A stretch of DNA of 36,983 nt from a virus. Location: IMG/VR virus record IMGVR_UViG_3300047440_000111, positions 1 to 36,983 of that record; one strand, 5' to 3'. Positions 13,673-21,882 of the stretch are shown piece by piece. A program made the position numbers and the translations under genes. Position 1 is the stretch's first letter. The number at the start of each line of letters is the position of its first letter. The notes below the pieces were generated by a model that had not been told where the DNA came from, searched no databases, and saw only the letters and a program-made list of their open reading frames with translations.

Positions 13673-13803
13673 ACCAGTTTGATTAGAAAGAAAAGGAGTT
13701 AATGCTATATTACCGAAAATATATGGCTCTTTGGAGCCAAATAGCTTTGATACTATAACATCTCTCACTAATTTTACAGTATAAACCAACAATACAACTA
13801 CAT
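13673..13803 (+). promoter_or_regulatory. Portal-scaffold gap with a hairpin and a promoter-like box
   Basis: GGCTC (13725-13729) and GAGCC (13734-13738) form a 5-bp hairpin with a TTTG loop, not followed by a U-run. TAGCTTTG at 13742-13749 fits the TAnnTTTG -7 consensus, 54 bases before the scaffold start. The leader before that start is A/C-rich. A promoter boosting scaffold and capsid genes is plausible but unproven. Confidence 0.3.
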
Positions 13804-15051
13804 ATGGGAACAGAAGATTCAAATAATCAAGGAGGATTTGGCGACTTTGGTATTAAGGACACCATGGAAATGGGTCTTGGAAATGCTGAGCTTCTTAGAG
13901 ACTTATACTCTCCAGAAACATCAACAGCTACACCATCAGATATCACACCAATAATAAAAGAAACAAATGATCCACCTCCTGTAGATCCAGCAACTATTCC
14001 TTTAAAAGGAAAAGAGGTAACACCTCCTAAAGATGGTGAAGCTCCAGAAGTGAAAAATACTATTGGAGATTTCCTAGGTAATCACGAAGATGAAGAAGAG
14101 GAAGAAGAGGAAGACACTAACCTTCCAGCAAACACAGCAGGAACTGCTGATAAAGATGTACCTGAGTCTAATCAATTCACAGCTTTATCAAATGACCTAT
14201 TTAAATTAGGTGTATTTAATAAAGAAGAGGATGAGGAGGACGTAGTAATAACAACTCCCCAAGATTTCTTAGAAAGATTTAATTCTGAGAAGAAAAAAGG
14301 AGCAATAGACATGGTTAACCAGTTTATAGGACAGTTCGGAGAAGATTATCAAAATGCTTTTGATGCCATATATGTAAAAGGAGTTGATCCTAAAGAGTAC
14401 TTTGCAGCTTATAATGAGGCTGTTAACTACGCTGAAATGGATCTGACAATTGAAAGCAACCAAGAATCAGTGATGAGAAAATCATTAACTGATCAAGGCT
14501 TTGATAAAGAAGACGTAGACACAGAGATTGAACGATTGAAAAACTATGGTGACCTTGAGTCAGTGGCTCAGAAAAACCATAAAGTGTTGGTTAAAAGAGA
14601 AGCAATCAAAATGCAAGAGATGGAGCAAAAAGCTCAACATGAACTTGCTCAGAAAGCCCAAGTTAAAAACCAATTCATCAATAATGTTCAATCTGTTATA
14701 CAAGAAAAACTAAAAACAAAAGAATTCGATGGTATTCCTATCACACCTAAGTTGGCAGGAGAACTTCAAGACTTTTTATTAGTTGACAAGTATAAAACTA
14801 ATTCAGGAGAATTGCTTTCTGATTTTGACAAGGCTATCTTAGATTTGAAAAAGCCTGAGAATCATGCAAACAAAGTTAAGTTAGCATTACTGTTGAAAGT
14901 GTTGGAGACAGATCCAAATCTGACTACAATACAAAAGAAAGGTGTAACTACGAAAACTGATGCTTTATTTAGTGAGGTTGCAAGACAAGTGACAAAAGAT
15001 AAAACTGTTGTTGCTGCTGCTGCTAAAAAGAACAATTCATGGTTCCTATAA
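13804..15051 (+). CDS. Scaffold-like capsid assembly protein, 415 residues
   Basis: Position between portal and major capsid protein is the usual place for a scaffold. The first 135 residues are disordered and Pro/Thr/Glu-rich, with an uninterrupted acidic run (DEEEEEEED around residues 97-105). The middle and C-terminal parts are helical, with a clear coiled coil at about 260-310 (VLVKREAIKMQEMEQKAQHE, then LAQKAQVKNQFINNVQSVIQ). The end is basic (TKDKTVVAAAAKKNNSWFL), as in scaffolds whose C-terminal basic helix contacts the capsid protein. No protease motif is seen, so if it is removed from the prohead it is presumably by exit rather than self-cleavage. Assignment is by composition and position. 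Confidence 0.65.
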   Translation: MGTEDSNNQGGFGDFGIKDTMEMGLGNAELLRDLYSPETSTATPSDITPIIKETNDPPPVDPATIPLKGKEVTPPKDGEAPEVKNTIGDFLGNHEDEEEEEEEDTNLPANTAGTADKDVPESNQFTALSNDLFKLGVFNKEEDEEDVVITTPQDFLERFNSEKKKGAIDMVNQFIGQFGEDYQNAFDAIYVKGVDPKEYFAAYNEAVNYAEMDLTIESNQESVMRKSLTDQGFDKEDVDTEIERLKNYGDLESVAQKNHKVLVKREAIKMQEMEQKAQHELAQKAQVKNQFINNVQSVIQEKLKTKEFDGIPITPKLAGELQDFLLVDKYKTNSGELLSDFDKAILDLKKPENHANKVKLALLLKVLETDPNLTTIQKKGVTTKTDALFSEVARQVTKDKTVVAAAAKKNNSWFL

Positions 15052-15079
15052 ATATTAACAATAAAAACAAAGTAAAAAA

Positions 15080-16642
15080 ATGAGTACTCAAACAATCCCA
15101 GGATTAGTTGGGTTTACCTACGCCAGGGTGGCGTCAATGGACAAGCGTGCTGTTGGTAAACTCACAGATTCCAATCACTTGGAGTCTTTTCACTCGACAG
15201 AGCCTGCGGACTATGATAAAAAAATCATAAGTCTGTACACCCAGAGTTCATTGTACAGCAATGACTTCTTGGACATGATTAATAAAAGCACTCCATTCTA
15301 CATCGACAACAACAGTGATGCTTGGAAATGGGATATTGCAGTGCCTTACAAATTCCCTAAATTTATTGACGTACCACTTACTACTCAGAACTTATTAACT
15401 TCTGGTAAAGTAGGTATTGATGGTCAAGAGTTCCAAATGGTTATCGACACCAATGAGTTCTCTAAAAATGCCATCATCTCTGTAGGAACTCGTCAATATG
15501 GACCAAGATTCTATGTAGTTAAAGATCCATTACCATGGAACAATGGCTGGTTATACTCATTTACTTTGGTTTCTTCTAATCCTAGAGTAGATTTCGTAAA
15601 TCCAACTTTCTTGAAAATTGGTATTGAATTAGAACTTGTAGATGCTGCTATTGGAGAGTTTGACCAAGACCTTTTAGGCTTACCAAGATTGGGTGAGAAA
15701 ATCACAATGTTTGAGTCTTTGAGCTCAGGATATGGATTTGAACACAAAATCACTGAGTGGGCTGATGACAGAATGATGAAAGATGCTGATGGTAAAGCCT
15801 TAGACATCTTGGTGTATGCTCCTCAAAGACGTGCACAGTTACCTTTAACTCGTAATGATGTTAAATGGGAACCTTTCATCGAGTTTATGATGAGAAAATC
15901 TATGTTGGAACTAAAAGTTAAACGTATGATCTGGTCTCAACCAGGTACTGTGAAAACTAATGGTGGAAGACAAGAACTTAAACGTGTATCTGCAGGTGTT
16001 TACTACAGAATGCGTAACAATGGAAACCTTGTACAGTATAACAGAGGAGAATTCAACGCAAACCTTTTGCGCTCTGTATTCGGAGACTTGTTCTACAGAC
16101 GTGTGGATGTAAAAGACAGACGTGTTAAAATGTACACCAATGAGGCTGGATTCGATGTATTCCAACAAGCCCTTAAAACAGATGCTCTTAATTCTGGTCT
16201 TACATTTGTTGCTGACTCTGGAAACAGATACATGCAAGGTGAAGGACAACATATCACTTACAACTTTGCCTTTGATTCCATGATCACTCGTGAGACAGGT
16301 AAAATTGAATTGATCCACCTTAAGGAATTAGATTTACCACAAACTAACTTGGAATTTGGACAAAACAAGAAATCTACACCAGTTTTCTTCGTGTTTGACG
16401 TATCTCCTATGTCAGATGGTTCTATGGTAAATAACATTCGTGAGGTGAGAATGAAAGGTGCACCTTCAATGACTTGGGGTTATATTGATGGTACTCGTCA
16501 CCACTTAGGTTTTGCGAAATCTCAAGGTATGAGTTCAGCTAATAAATTCCCAGGTTATGAGTTATGGATGAAAGATAGATGTGATGTATTCATTGAAGAC
16601 TTGTCTCGTACAGTTTTGATTGAAGAAATCCCACAGTTCTAA
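15080..16642 (+). CDS. Major capsid protein, HK97 fold of the crAss-like type, 520 residues
   Basis: This long beta/alpha protein begins MSTQTIPGLVGFTYARVASM and contains RRVDVKDRRVKMYTNEAGFD, an extended IQ/Trp-containing middle, and a C-terminal strand set ending VEDLSRTVLIEEIPQF-like. Codons are richer in G/C and more uniform than in flanking genes, as expected for the most expressed virion protein. Position after the scaffold and length near 500 residues match crAss-like capsid proteins; so does the N-terminal segment SLYTQSSLYSNDFLDMINKS. A terminator-like hairpin follows 18 bases after the stop. The A-rich leader (AATAAAAACAAAGTAAAAAA before ATG) suits strong Bacteroidota translation. 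Confidence 0.87.
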   Translation: MSTQTIPGLVGFTYARVASMDKRAVGKLTDSNHLESFHSTEPADYDKKIISLYTQSSLYSNDFLDMINKSTPFYIDNNSDAWKWDIAVPYKFPKFIDVPLTTQNLLTSGKVGIDGQEFQMVIDTNEFSKNAIISVGTRQYGPRFYVVKDPLPWNNGWLYSFTLVSSNPRVDFVNPTFLKIGIELELVDAAIGEFDQDLLGLPRLGEKITMFESLSSGYGFEHKITEWADDRMMKDADGKALDILVYAPQRRAQLPLTRNDVKWEPFIEFMMRKSMLELKVKRMIWSQPGTVKTNGGRQELKRVSAGVYYRMRNNGNLVQYNRGEFNANLLRSVFGDLFYRRVDVKDRRVKMYTNEAGFDVFQQALKTDALNSGLTFVADSGNRYMQGEGQHITYNFAFDSMITRETGKIELIHLKELDLPQTNLEFGQNKKSTPVFFVFDVSPMSDGSMVNNIREVRMKGAPSMTWGYIDGTRHHLGFAKSQGMSSANKFPGYELWMKDRCDVFIEDLSRTVLIEEIPQF

Positions 16643-16660
16643 GTAACTGAAATAGAGATT

Positions 16661-16698
16661 GATTCCCTCCTTCCCCACTCTCCCACTTGGAGGGATTC
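16661..16698 (+). terminator. Terminator-like hairpin after the capsid gene
   Basis: CCCTCC (16665-16670) pairs with GGAGGG (16689-16694), extended outward by GAT/ATTC pairs with one mismatch, around an 18-base loop. It is followed by TTCTTTCTC. It would cap the capsid transcript before the HNH gene. Confidence 0.6.
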
Positions 16699-16706
16699 TT
16701 TCTCAA

Positions 16707-16747
16707 AAGATGTCAGATATGCTGTGGCCTTCGATGGCAAACATCTT
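16707..16747 (+). repeat. Inverted repeat between the capsid terminator and the HNH gene
   Basis: AAGATGT (16707-16713) and ACATCTT (16741-16747) are perfect inverted copies enclosing a GC-richer interior that holds GGCC and GGC pieces. It lies 25 bases before the HNH start. It could be a structured leader that delays HNH translation, as for some phage homing endonucleases, or a remnant of the insertion junction. Confidence 0.4.
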
Positions 16748-16772
16748 CTAAACCAAATTAAATCAACTAAAT

Positions 16773-17204
16773 ATGGCGAGTAGAAAAGATACTATACTTG
16801 TACTAAAAAATGAAGGCAAAACATGTAAAGAAATTGCTGAAATTTTAAAAATTAGTATACCTTTAGTTTATTATTATCTTACTCCTGAGGACTCTTTAAG
16901 TTATAAAAAGTCAAAGAGAAATAAAGAAAAGGCTTATGAAGCCATACAGGGGATTAAGAAAAGAAATAGAGGAATAGTTATAGAATACTTAAATACTCAC
17001 CCATGTGTAGACTGTGGAATTACTGATATCAGGGTTCTCCAGTTTGATCATGTTAGAGGAACTAAAATTGATAGTGTCTCTGTTGGAGTAAAAGATTCTT
17101 GGTCTGTAATAAAGTTACAGACAGAGATTGAAAAATGTGATGTGCGTTGTGCTAACTGTCACAAGATAGTAACAGACACACGAAGATTAAAAGTAAACCA
17201 ATAA
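16773..17204 (+). CDS. HNH endonuclease with N-terminal helix-turn-helix, 143 residues
   Basis: Residues 10-37 form a helix-turn-helix of the resolvase type (NEGKTCKEIAEILKISIPLV, then YYYL). The nuclease part shows a zinc-binding CVDC (78-81) and the core strand LQFDHVRGTK with Asp92 and His93. A second Cys pair and terminal His follow in CDVRCANCHK (C126, C129, H130). This is the classical HNH arrangement with a Cys4 zinc site. It stands alone between the capsid gene and the next virion gene, with A/T-rich codons unlike the capsid gene, as expected for a mobile free-standing homing endonuclease. The capsid frame is intact, so no intron is implied. Cleavage target unknown, probably the same intergenic site in related phages. 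Confidence 0.85.
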   Translation: MASRKDTILVLKNEGKTCKEIAEILKISIPLVYYYLTPEDSLSYKKSKRNKEKAYEAIQGIKKRNRGIVIEYLNTHPCVDCGITDIRVLQFDHVRGTKIDSVSVGVKDSWSVIKLQTEIEKCDVRCANCHKIVTDTRRLKVNQ

Positions 17205-17219
17205 CTAAATAATTATAAC

Positions 17220-18194
17220 ATGGGAAGTAATAAAATAGGCAAGATTGCTGTACTTAAAAAAGATATCAGCAGTTCAGGTATGCAGACAATGGAAGGTGGG
17301 TTAGCTACGAAAGGGTTAACTAGGATTCCTGGTACTGGAGTATTCAAGTTTCCTTATAAGGAAATAGATGGAAAATATAGAACAGGATTAGATCCTACAG
17401 CAGTATATATCCAAAGGATTCAAGATCCTACAGAGAAAGAGTTAGAGATTGAGAGAGTTACAAAACTTAGAGAAAAACTCCAAAATGCATTAGGTGAGAT
17501 TGATTTGGGGCCAAGAGCTTCATTTTGGAATTATGCCCTTGCTACCTCTTCAAGTGATAGTTCACATATTCAACCAGTAAAATTGTTGGATGGTGATAAT
17601 TACTTTGATTTGTCTATTCCTCAACAAGAGATTGCTTTTGCTTGGTTACGAGTGCATCCTACAATTGCTTCAAGTCACAGTGCTTGGGAACGAGGAGAAT
17701 ATCCTGCAGATACCCAATTCTTTGTAGAAGATGAAGAAATTGAAAATGCAGTTGTATTCAAGAAAAAACAACTTATCAACAAAGCTATTGTTAAGTTTGA
17801 ATCTATGTCAATAGAGAAAAAACGTAAGGTGGCTAGGTTGTTAGGATTACCAGTAACTGAAGCAACAATGGAAGAGGTTGTATATAACCAGATTGATACC
17901 TTGTTGAAACAGACAGAATTTGAAAAAGGTAAGTTTGCAGGATCAGCTCCTGTAGATGTCTTCAACAGATTCGCTGATATGAAAGAAGATTTACTTCACA
18001 TAAAAGATTTGGTTAAACAAGCAATTGCTCACTCAGTATATAGATTAAAACCTAATGGTAAGGTATATGAAGGTGAATTTGAGATAGCTGAAGATGAAGA
18101 AGCTCTTGTAAAAGAACTTATCAACGAGGATAATCAAGATTTACTACTGACCTTAGAAGGTAAATTAAAAACTAAAAAGCTGGCTTCTGTATAG
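17220..18194 (+). CDS. Conserved crAss-like structural protein, 324 residues
   Basis: An N-terminal Gly/Ser-rich segment (MGSNKIGKIAVLKKDISSSG, then MEGGLATKGLTRIPGTGVFK) is followed by GLDPTAVYIQRIQDPTEKEL and a long helical region with charged coiled-coil segments. The closing part is acidic (EFEIAEDEEALVKELINEDN). The plan of an extended basic head and a helical body matches a family that regularly follows the capsid gene in crAss-like phages and is found in virions. Its precise place (head completion or internal protein) is unknown to me. The final codons and the 3' gap carry the direct repeat AGCTGGCTT. The next gene starts 24 bases later after an A-rich leader. Confidence 0.6.
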   Translation: MGSNKIGKIAVLKKDISSSGMQTMEGGLATKGLTRIPGTGVFKFPYKEIDGKYRTGLDPTAVYIQRIQDPTEKELEIERVTKLREKLQNALGEIDLGPRASFWNYALATSSSDSSHIQPVKLLDGDNYFDLSIPQQEIAFAWLRVHPTIASSHSAWERGEYPADTQFFVEDEEIENAVVFKKKQLINKAIVKFESMSIEKKRKVARLLGLPVTEATMEEVVYNQIDTLLKQTEFEKGKFAGSAPVDVFNRFADMKEDLLHIKDLVKQAIAHSVYRLKPNGKVYEGEFEIAEDEEALVKELINEDNQDLLLTLEGKLKTKKLASV

Positions 18195-18218
18195 AAGCTG
18201 GCTTAAATAACAAAAAAC

Positions 18219-18950
18219 ATGATACCAGTAGATAGTTTATTGTATAAGATCGATCAAAAACTAAATAAATTATCATCTAACTCACATCAACAGATTGCCC
18301 TTGAGGACAAGATCCTAGCGCTCAATGAAGCACAGATCAAATTAATCAAGCAAAAAGTAGATGGGTTTAGTACAGTTTCTGGTATGGGAATGGATTCCTT
18401 TAAAAAACGTTATGAAGATCTAGAAAGATTATCAGTAACCTATGAAAAAGGAAAACTTCATTTAACTGAAGCAGATCCTATTATAAATAGATGGGCTGCA
18501 GATCTAGATCCTCTTAGACCAGAGTACATGCTTTATCTTGATTCTTATGTCTTAGCAGACAAAGGAAGATGTAAAAATCACAAGATATGGATTAATAAAG
18601 ATTTAGCCAAGCATGGAGATTTACAATACCTGTTACTTAATGATCACTACAAACCTTCGTTTGAATATCAAGAGACATTTAATTGGATTTCTTCAGATGA
18701 AATTAGTATCTTTACTGATGGAACGTTCACTCCTAAAGATATTTACATAATGTTCTTAAGATATCCAGTCTACATTGATAAAGAAGGATATATTAAGTTT
18801 GATGGAACACCATCAACAGATGTTGACTGTGAACTAGAGTTGTATTTGGAAGATGAGTTGTTAGATTTAACAGTGTTAACTTTAGCTACATACATTGAGA
18901 ATCAAGCAGCAGTTACCTCTTCTGCAGGACGAATACAAACAAATGAATAA
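18219..18950 (+). CDS. Ring/tail-adaptor protein, 243 residues
   Basis: An N-terminal helical hairpin (MIPVDSLLYKIDQKLNKLSS through LNEAQIKLIKQKVDG) leads to SFKKRYEDLERLSV, then an alpha/beta body. The body contains WINKDLAKHGDLQYLL and the strand-rich segment FLRYPVYIDKEGYIKFDG (about 178-195), and ends with a closing helix (LEDELLDLTVLTLATYIENQ). The RYP-x-x-I-x-x-x-GY-x-x-x-DG element followed by a terminal helix is characteristic of the ring proteins stacked below the portal in crAss-like podovirus tails, which correspond in role to P22 gp4-type adaptors. Exact ring number cannot be told. It is followed by the abundant virion protein after 23 bases. Confidence 0.6.
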   Translation: MIPVDSLLYKIDQKLNKLSSNSHQQIALEDKILALNEAQIKLIKQKVDGFSTVSGMGMDSFKKRYEDLERLSVTYEKGKLHLTEADPIINRWAADLDPLRPEYMLYLDSYVLADKGRCKNHKIWINKDLAKHGDLQYLLLNDHYKPSFEYQETFNWISSDEISIFTDGTFTPKDIYIMFLRYPVYIDKEGYIKFDGTPSTDVDCELELYLEDELLDLTVLTLATYIENQAAVTSSAGRIQTNE

Positions 18951-18973
18951 GTAACAATTTAAATTTAAATAAA

Positions 18974-20155
18974 ATGGCAGATTTTTCATTAACCACGCTT
19001 TTTGTAGTCCCTACAGGAACTACGTCATTACCACCAGTTGGTGTTAGTACGCAGGACTTAGGTGCAGGAGTATTTGGGTTTTTTGGGCCTGACTACAAAG
19101 GACTGCCTGCAGCTAGTGCTGCTGCAGCCCAATATTTCTACATTGCTCAAGGTAGAGCAAACACTTACTTGCAAGGAAGCAAGAGATCAGACAAAATCAA
19201 AGGTTGCCCTGCAGCAAACTGTAACACCAATGTTACTGAGTTTTACAAAGTTGTAGGTTGCCCTACTGCTGCTGTGCAAATCACTGATGTGTCTAACTGG
19301 ACAGTACAATGCGGTGATGTTGTGACTATTACTTTAAGAGCGCACTCATCTTACATTGACACACTGTACTTTAATGGATGGACTAGATCAATAACTGTAC
19401 AAGCGCCATGTTGCGATTGTGGAGCTGATCCTTGTGCTGATGTTGATGCTCAGGCATTAGTTGATGCATTTGTTGCTAAGTTTCAACAACAAGCTCCTGG
19501 TAATAATCCAGATAATTCTTCTTTCAATTCTTATTTCACGTTTGAAAGAGTTGGATCAGGTGCAGCTTCTATCTTACGTATTACTGGAAAAGCTTTGACT
19601 AAATATGGTGTACCATGTGATATTGCAGCTTTCCCTCATGAATATGACAGAATGTGGTTCAGAACTTTCGTTTACGAAGGTCCAGCTACAACTGCTGATT
19701 TCATTGTGGATGATAGATGTCAAGAAGTAGCAGATGCTGTTATTACTCAAAGATCTTCTTATCCTACAGGAACTTCAGAAGAGATTGCTCAACTAGAGAA
19801 AAATTACTACAGCTACCAAGCAGGTTATCTAAAACACTTGTACAGAATGGCAGGGTATAATCAAAACTTTGAGTCTTATGTGACTCCAGGGGCTAGTTAT
19901 ACTACCTGGTACATTAAGTACAATGAGTTTGCGAAAGATGCTTACAACTGGGGTGATTACATTCCTGAAGATCAAATGTCAATTATTGCTGCTAATACTG
20001 CTGATGCTGGGTTAGTTGTCTTAATTGATTCTTTCTTAGTAGCTGCTTTAGGAGCCACTGCTTCTGTTGCAATCAATGCTTGTATCACTACAACATCTAC
20101 CACAACTGGAGTGCCTCCTTCTACAACAACCACAACTTCTACTCTTATTCCTTAA
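18974..20155 (+). CDS. Abundant virion protein with Thr-rich C-terminal tail, 393 residues
   Basis: It begins MADFSLTTLFVVPTGTTSLP and has an Ala-rich segment (LPAASAAAAQYFYIAQGRAN). A Cys cluster follows (CCDCGADPC, Cys146/147/149/154, plus Cys78, 83 and 96), and then an alpha/beta body. The last 23 residues are an almost pure Thr/Ser tract (TTTSTTTGVPPSTTTTTSTL). Codons resemble the capsid gene, and a strong terminator follows, so high expression is likely. Candidates are an auxiliary capsid or decoration protein, or a tail component; I cannot decide. A Thr-rich end with nothing after it suggests a solvent-exposed tail, in contrast to the linker-plus-domain design of the neighbouring genes. 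Confidence 0.55.
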   Translation: MADFSLTTLFVVPTGTTSLPPVGVSTQDLGAGVFGFFGPDYKGLPAASAAAAQYFYIAQGRANTYLQGSKRSDKIKGCPAANCNTNVTEFYKVVGCPTAAVQITDVSNWTVQCGDVVTITLRAHSSYIDTLYFNGWTRSITVQAPCCDCGADPCADVDAQALVDAFVAKFQQQAPGNNPDNSSFNSYFTFERVGSGAASILRITGKALTKYGVPCDIAAFPHEYDRMWFRTFVYEGPATTADFIVDDRCQEVADAVITQRSSYPTGTSEEIAQLEKNYYSYQAGYLKHLYRMAGYNQNFESYVTPGASYTTWYIKYNEFAKDAYNWGDYIPEDQMSIIAANTADAGLVVLIDSFLVAALGATASVAINACITTTSTTTGVPPSTTTTTSTLIP

Positions 20156-20175
20156 GAAAGAAGCATTGTATAACC

Positions 20176-20219
20176 AATACCAGAGGTATGAGAGGATTCT
20201 CTGTCCTCTGGTATTTTTA
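20176..20219 (+). terminator. Strong rho-independent terminator
   Basis: AATACCAGAGG (20176-20186) pairs perfectly with CCTCTGGTATT (20205-20215). An inner AGAG/CTCT hairpin fills most of the loop, and the stem runs straight into TTTTTATTT. It ends the transcript of the abundant 393-residue protein. Confidence 0.85.
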
Positions 20220-20230
20220 TTTATAACAAA

Positions 20231-20794
20231 ATGGCTGCACTGAATCTAAAGATAATTGTACTTGATACTCATGATGTTAACACTATATGTGTAGCTGATG
20301 CTTCTGCATATCCTGATGAACCACCTATTGTAACAAGTCCTGTCTTACTATCGACTGCTCCTGGATTTAATCCAGTATCTATACCATTTAATGTACAAGG
20401 AAATACAATTATAACCTCTGGTATGCTTGGTATTACTCCTATTGGAGAGATGTGTGCTCTTCCAGATGGATTATATCATTTCAATTATTCTATTGCTCCA
20501 TCATTTTCTAATTTTACAGAGATTAGTATTATGAGGGTGGCAAGACTTCAGGAGAAGTTTGATAAAGCTTTTATGTCTTTAGATTTTATGGTTTGTGATA
20601 GTGCCGTTAAAACTCAAGCTAAAGTTACTCTTAACACAATATATCTATTGATTCAAGGTTCTATAGCAGCTGCTAATGAGTGTGCTCTTGTAGAAGCTAA
20701 TAAGTTGTATGACAAAGCCAGTTCTATGCTGGATGCGTTACTTAAAAAGAATTGTGGATGTACTGAAACTAATTTCATCGTAAACTTTAATTAA
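20231..20794 (+). CDS. Putative tail/fibre-assembly structural protein, 187 residues
   Basis: The N-terminal half is beta-rich (NLKIIVLDTHDVNTICVADA; PVLLSTAPGFNPVSIPFNVQ; GEMCALPDGLYHFNYSIAPS). The C-terminal half is helical with evenly spaced hydrophobics (ISIMRVARLQEKFDKAFMSL; TQAKVTLNTIYLLIQGSIAA; ANKLYDKASSMLDALLKKNC) and closes with CGC. This beta-sandwich plus helical hairpin plan recurs in small proteins that sit at the head of fibre clusters in crAss-like and related Bacteroidota phages. The start lies just past the terminator with leader ATAACAAA. A role as a fibre adaptor is inferred from position only. Confidence 0.5.
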   Translation: MAALNLKIIVLDTHDVNTICVADASAYPDEPPIVTSPVLLSTAPGFNPVSIPFNVQGNTIITSGMLGITPIGEMCALPDGLYHFNYSIAPSFSNFTEISIMRVARLQEKFDKAFMSLDFMVCDSAVKTQAKVTLNTIYLLIQGSIAAANECALVEANKLYDKASSMLDALLKKNCGCTETNFIVNFN

Positions 20795-20796
20795 TT

Positions 20797-20904
20797 ATGT
20801 CTAGTCAGTGTGCTTCCTGTGGGGTAAAGGTGGGCTGTGGATGTCAATTAACAAATGGCCTTTGTGCTACTTGTTTGGCTAAGCAACAACAATCAAAAAA
20901 ATGA
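20797..20904 (+). CDS. Six-Cys micro-protein, 35 residues
   Basis: The frame MSSQCASCGVKVGCGCQLTN continues GLCATCLAKQQQSKK. Six Cys in three C-x-x-C or C-x-C pairs (Cys5/8, 14/16, 23/26) indicate a compact zinc or disulfide knuckle. It begins 2 bases after the preceding stop and ends in an ATGA overlap with the next gene, whose own N-terminus also has a C-x-x-C. Both junctions support real translation. It may be a tiny structural or assembly factor for the Cys-rich fibre proteins. Confidence 0.65.
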   Translation: MSSQCASCGVKVGCGCQLTNGLCATCLAKQQQSKK

Positions 20905-21839
20905 TGCTGTCTCCTAAAATAACGAATTGTAAGGACTGTGCAGAGATACCTCCTTTGATTGCAGAAATCAATTGTAAGTTATTTGACACAAGTAAACGAC
21001 TATATAATAATATTGTATTCTCGTTAAACTTGCATATTTCCTATATGGCAATAGTAGATCTCTTGCATTACAAGAGAATTCTAGAGTATAAACTAGTTAA
21101 TCCTAAGTATGCTGGAGATTTCAGTGTAAATATGATAGCAAGTAAGGTTAAGTTGATTACTCTTGGCTGTAAAACTAAGTGTCCTTGTGCTTCAGGAACA
21201 GTATTAACAACAACTACAACTGTTCCTACAACTACAACAACATCAACACCTGCAATATCTACAAGCACTACTACTACAGATATTCCAACAACTACAACAA
21301 CTACATTAGCTCCTGTTACTACAACAACTACTACAACACTTGGTACTGGCTTTTTCTACAATGTAACTACATTTATTTGTGGAATTTGTTCAGAATTTGG
21401 AGCTGGAACTATATCTAATCCTGTGCCTTTGGTAGTAGGTAAATTCTACTATCATGTAGTATTAGATCTAGTAGTTAGTATTGATAGTTTTATAATGTCT
21501 AATAATACAACTCCACCAGAGGTTGTTTTCTTAAGTAGTCAACAGGATACTTGTGCAGGAGTGGTATGTCCTGTAACAACATCCACTACCACTACTGTTA
21601 CACCTTGTGTTGGTTATATGTATGCATATAATTCATATCCTTGTGCTACTTGTAATGCTACTGGAGGAGGACCAATAATTAACTCTGAACCTCTTACTCC
21701 TGGAAAATGGTATTATCACCCAGCAATAGGTCAAATAATAGTAATAAATAATTTTCTAGGTTGTCAACCTACTACTGATGCATCTATTTTAGATAGTACT
21801 AAAAAAGACACTTGTGCTGAAGTTGTATGTCCAGGTTAA
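20901..21839 (+). CDS. Modular display protein: helical head, Thr-rich linker, two Cys-bracketed domains, 312 residues
   Basis: Residues 1-97 form a mostly helical head with C-x-x-C at 10-13 and further Cys at 25, 90, 94 and 96. Residues 103-147 are a Thr-rich linker broken by Pro, Ala and Ile. Domain 1 (about 151-223) and domain 2 (about 239-310) are copies of one fold: aromatic strand, C-x-x-C, Gly-rich turn, a P-L-x-x-GK-[FW]-YYH strand, then DTCA-x-VVC at the end. A short Thr linker (226-234) separates them. The same domain closes the muzzle protein at 36589-36810. The design is an attachment head, a stiff extended stalk and terminal binding heads, which suggests display on the virion surface. 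Binding target unknown. Confidence 0.6.
   Translation: MMLSPKITNCKDCAEIPPLIAEINCKLFDTSKRLYNNIVFSLNLHISYMAIVDLLHYKRILEYKLVNPKYAGDFSVNMIASKVKLITLGCKTKCPCASGTVLTTTTTVPTTTTTSTPAISTSTTTTDIPTTTTTTLAPVTTTTTTTLGTGFFYNVTTFICGICSEFGAGTISNPVPLVVGKFYYHVVLDLVVSIDSFIMSNNTTPPEVVFLSSQQDTCAGVVCPVTTSTTTTVTPCVGYMYAYNSYPCATCNATGGGPIINSEPLTPGKWYYHPAIGQIIVINNFLGCQPTTDASILDSTKKDTCAEVVCPG
21207..21341 (+). repeat. ACN triplet tract encoding a Thr-rich linker
   Basis: About 135 bases dominated by ACA, ACT and ACC codons, interrupted by Pro and Ile codons. Similar tracts occur near 20090-20150, 28171-28264, 28790-28850, 34417-34440, 36076-36138 and 36559-36582. They may act as recombination sites between genes. Confidence 0.75.
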
Positions 21840-21882
21840 TTAGTAAAAGAGAATTATATTTAACAAAATAAAAATAAATAAG

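Noticed and set aside
15911-16318. 135-codon leftward frame inside the capsid gene
   Set aside because: It lies antisense within a well-supported capsid gene and has no leader or neighbours; such shadow frames are expected.
16643-17219. Intron in the capsid gene carrying the HNH gene
   Set aside because: The capsid frame is complete with its own stop and terminator, and the downstream gene is a distinct protein with its own start.
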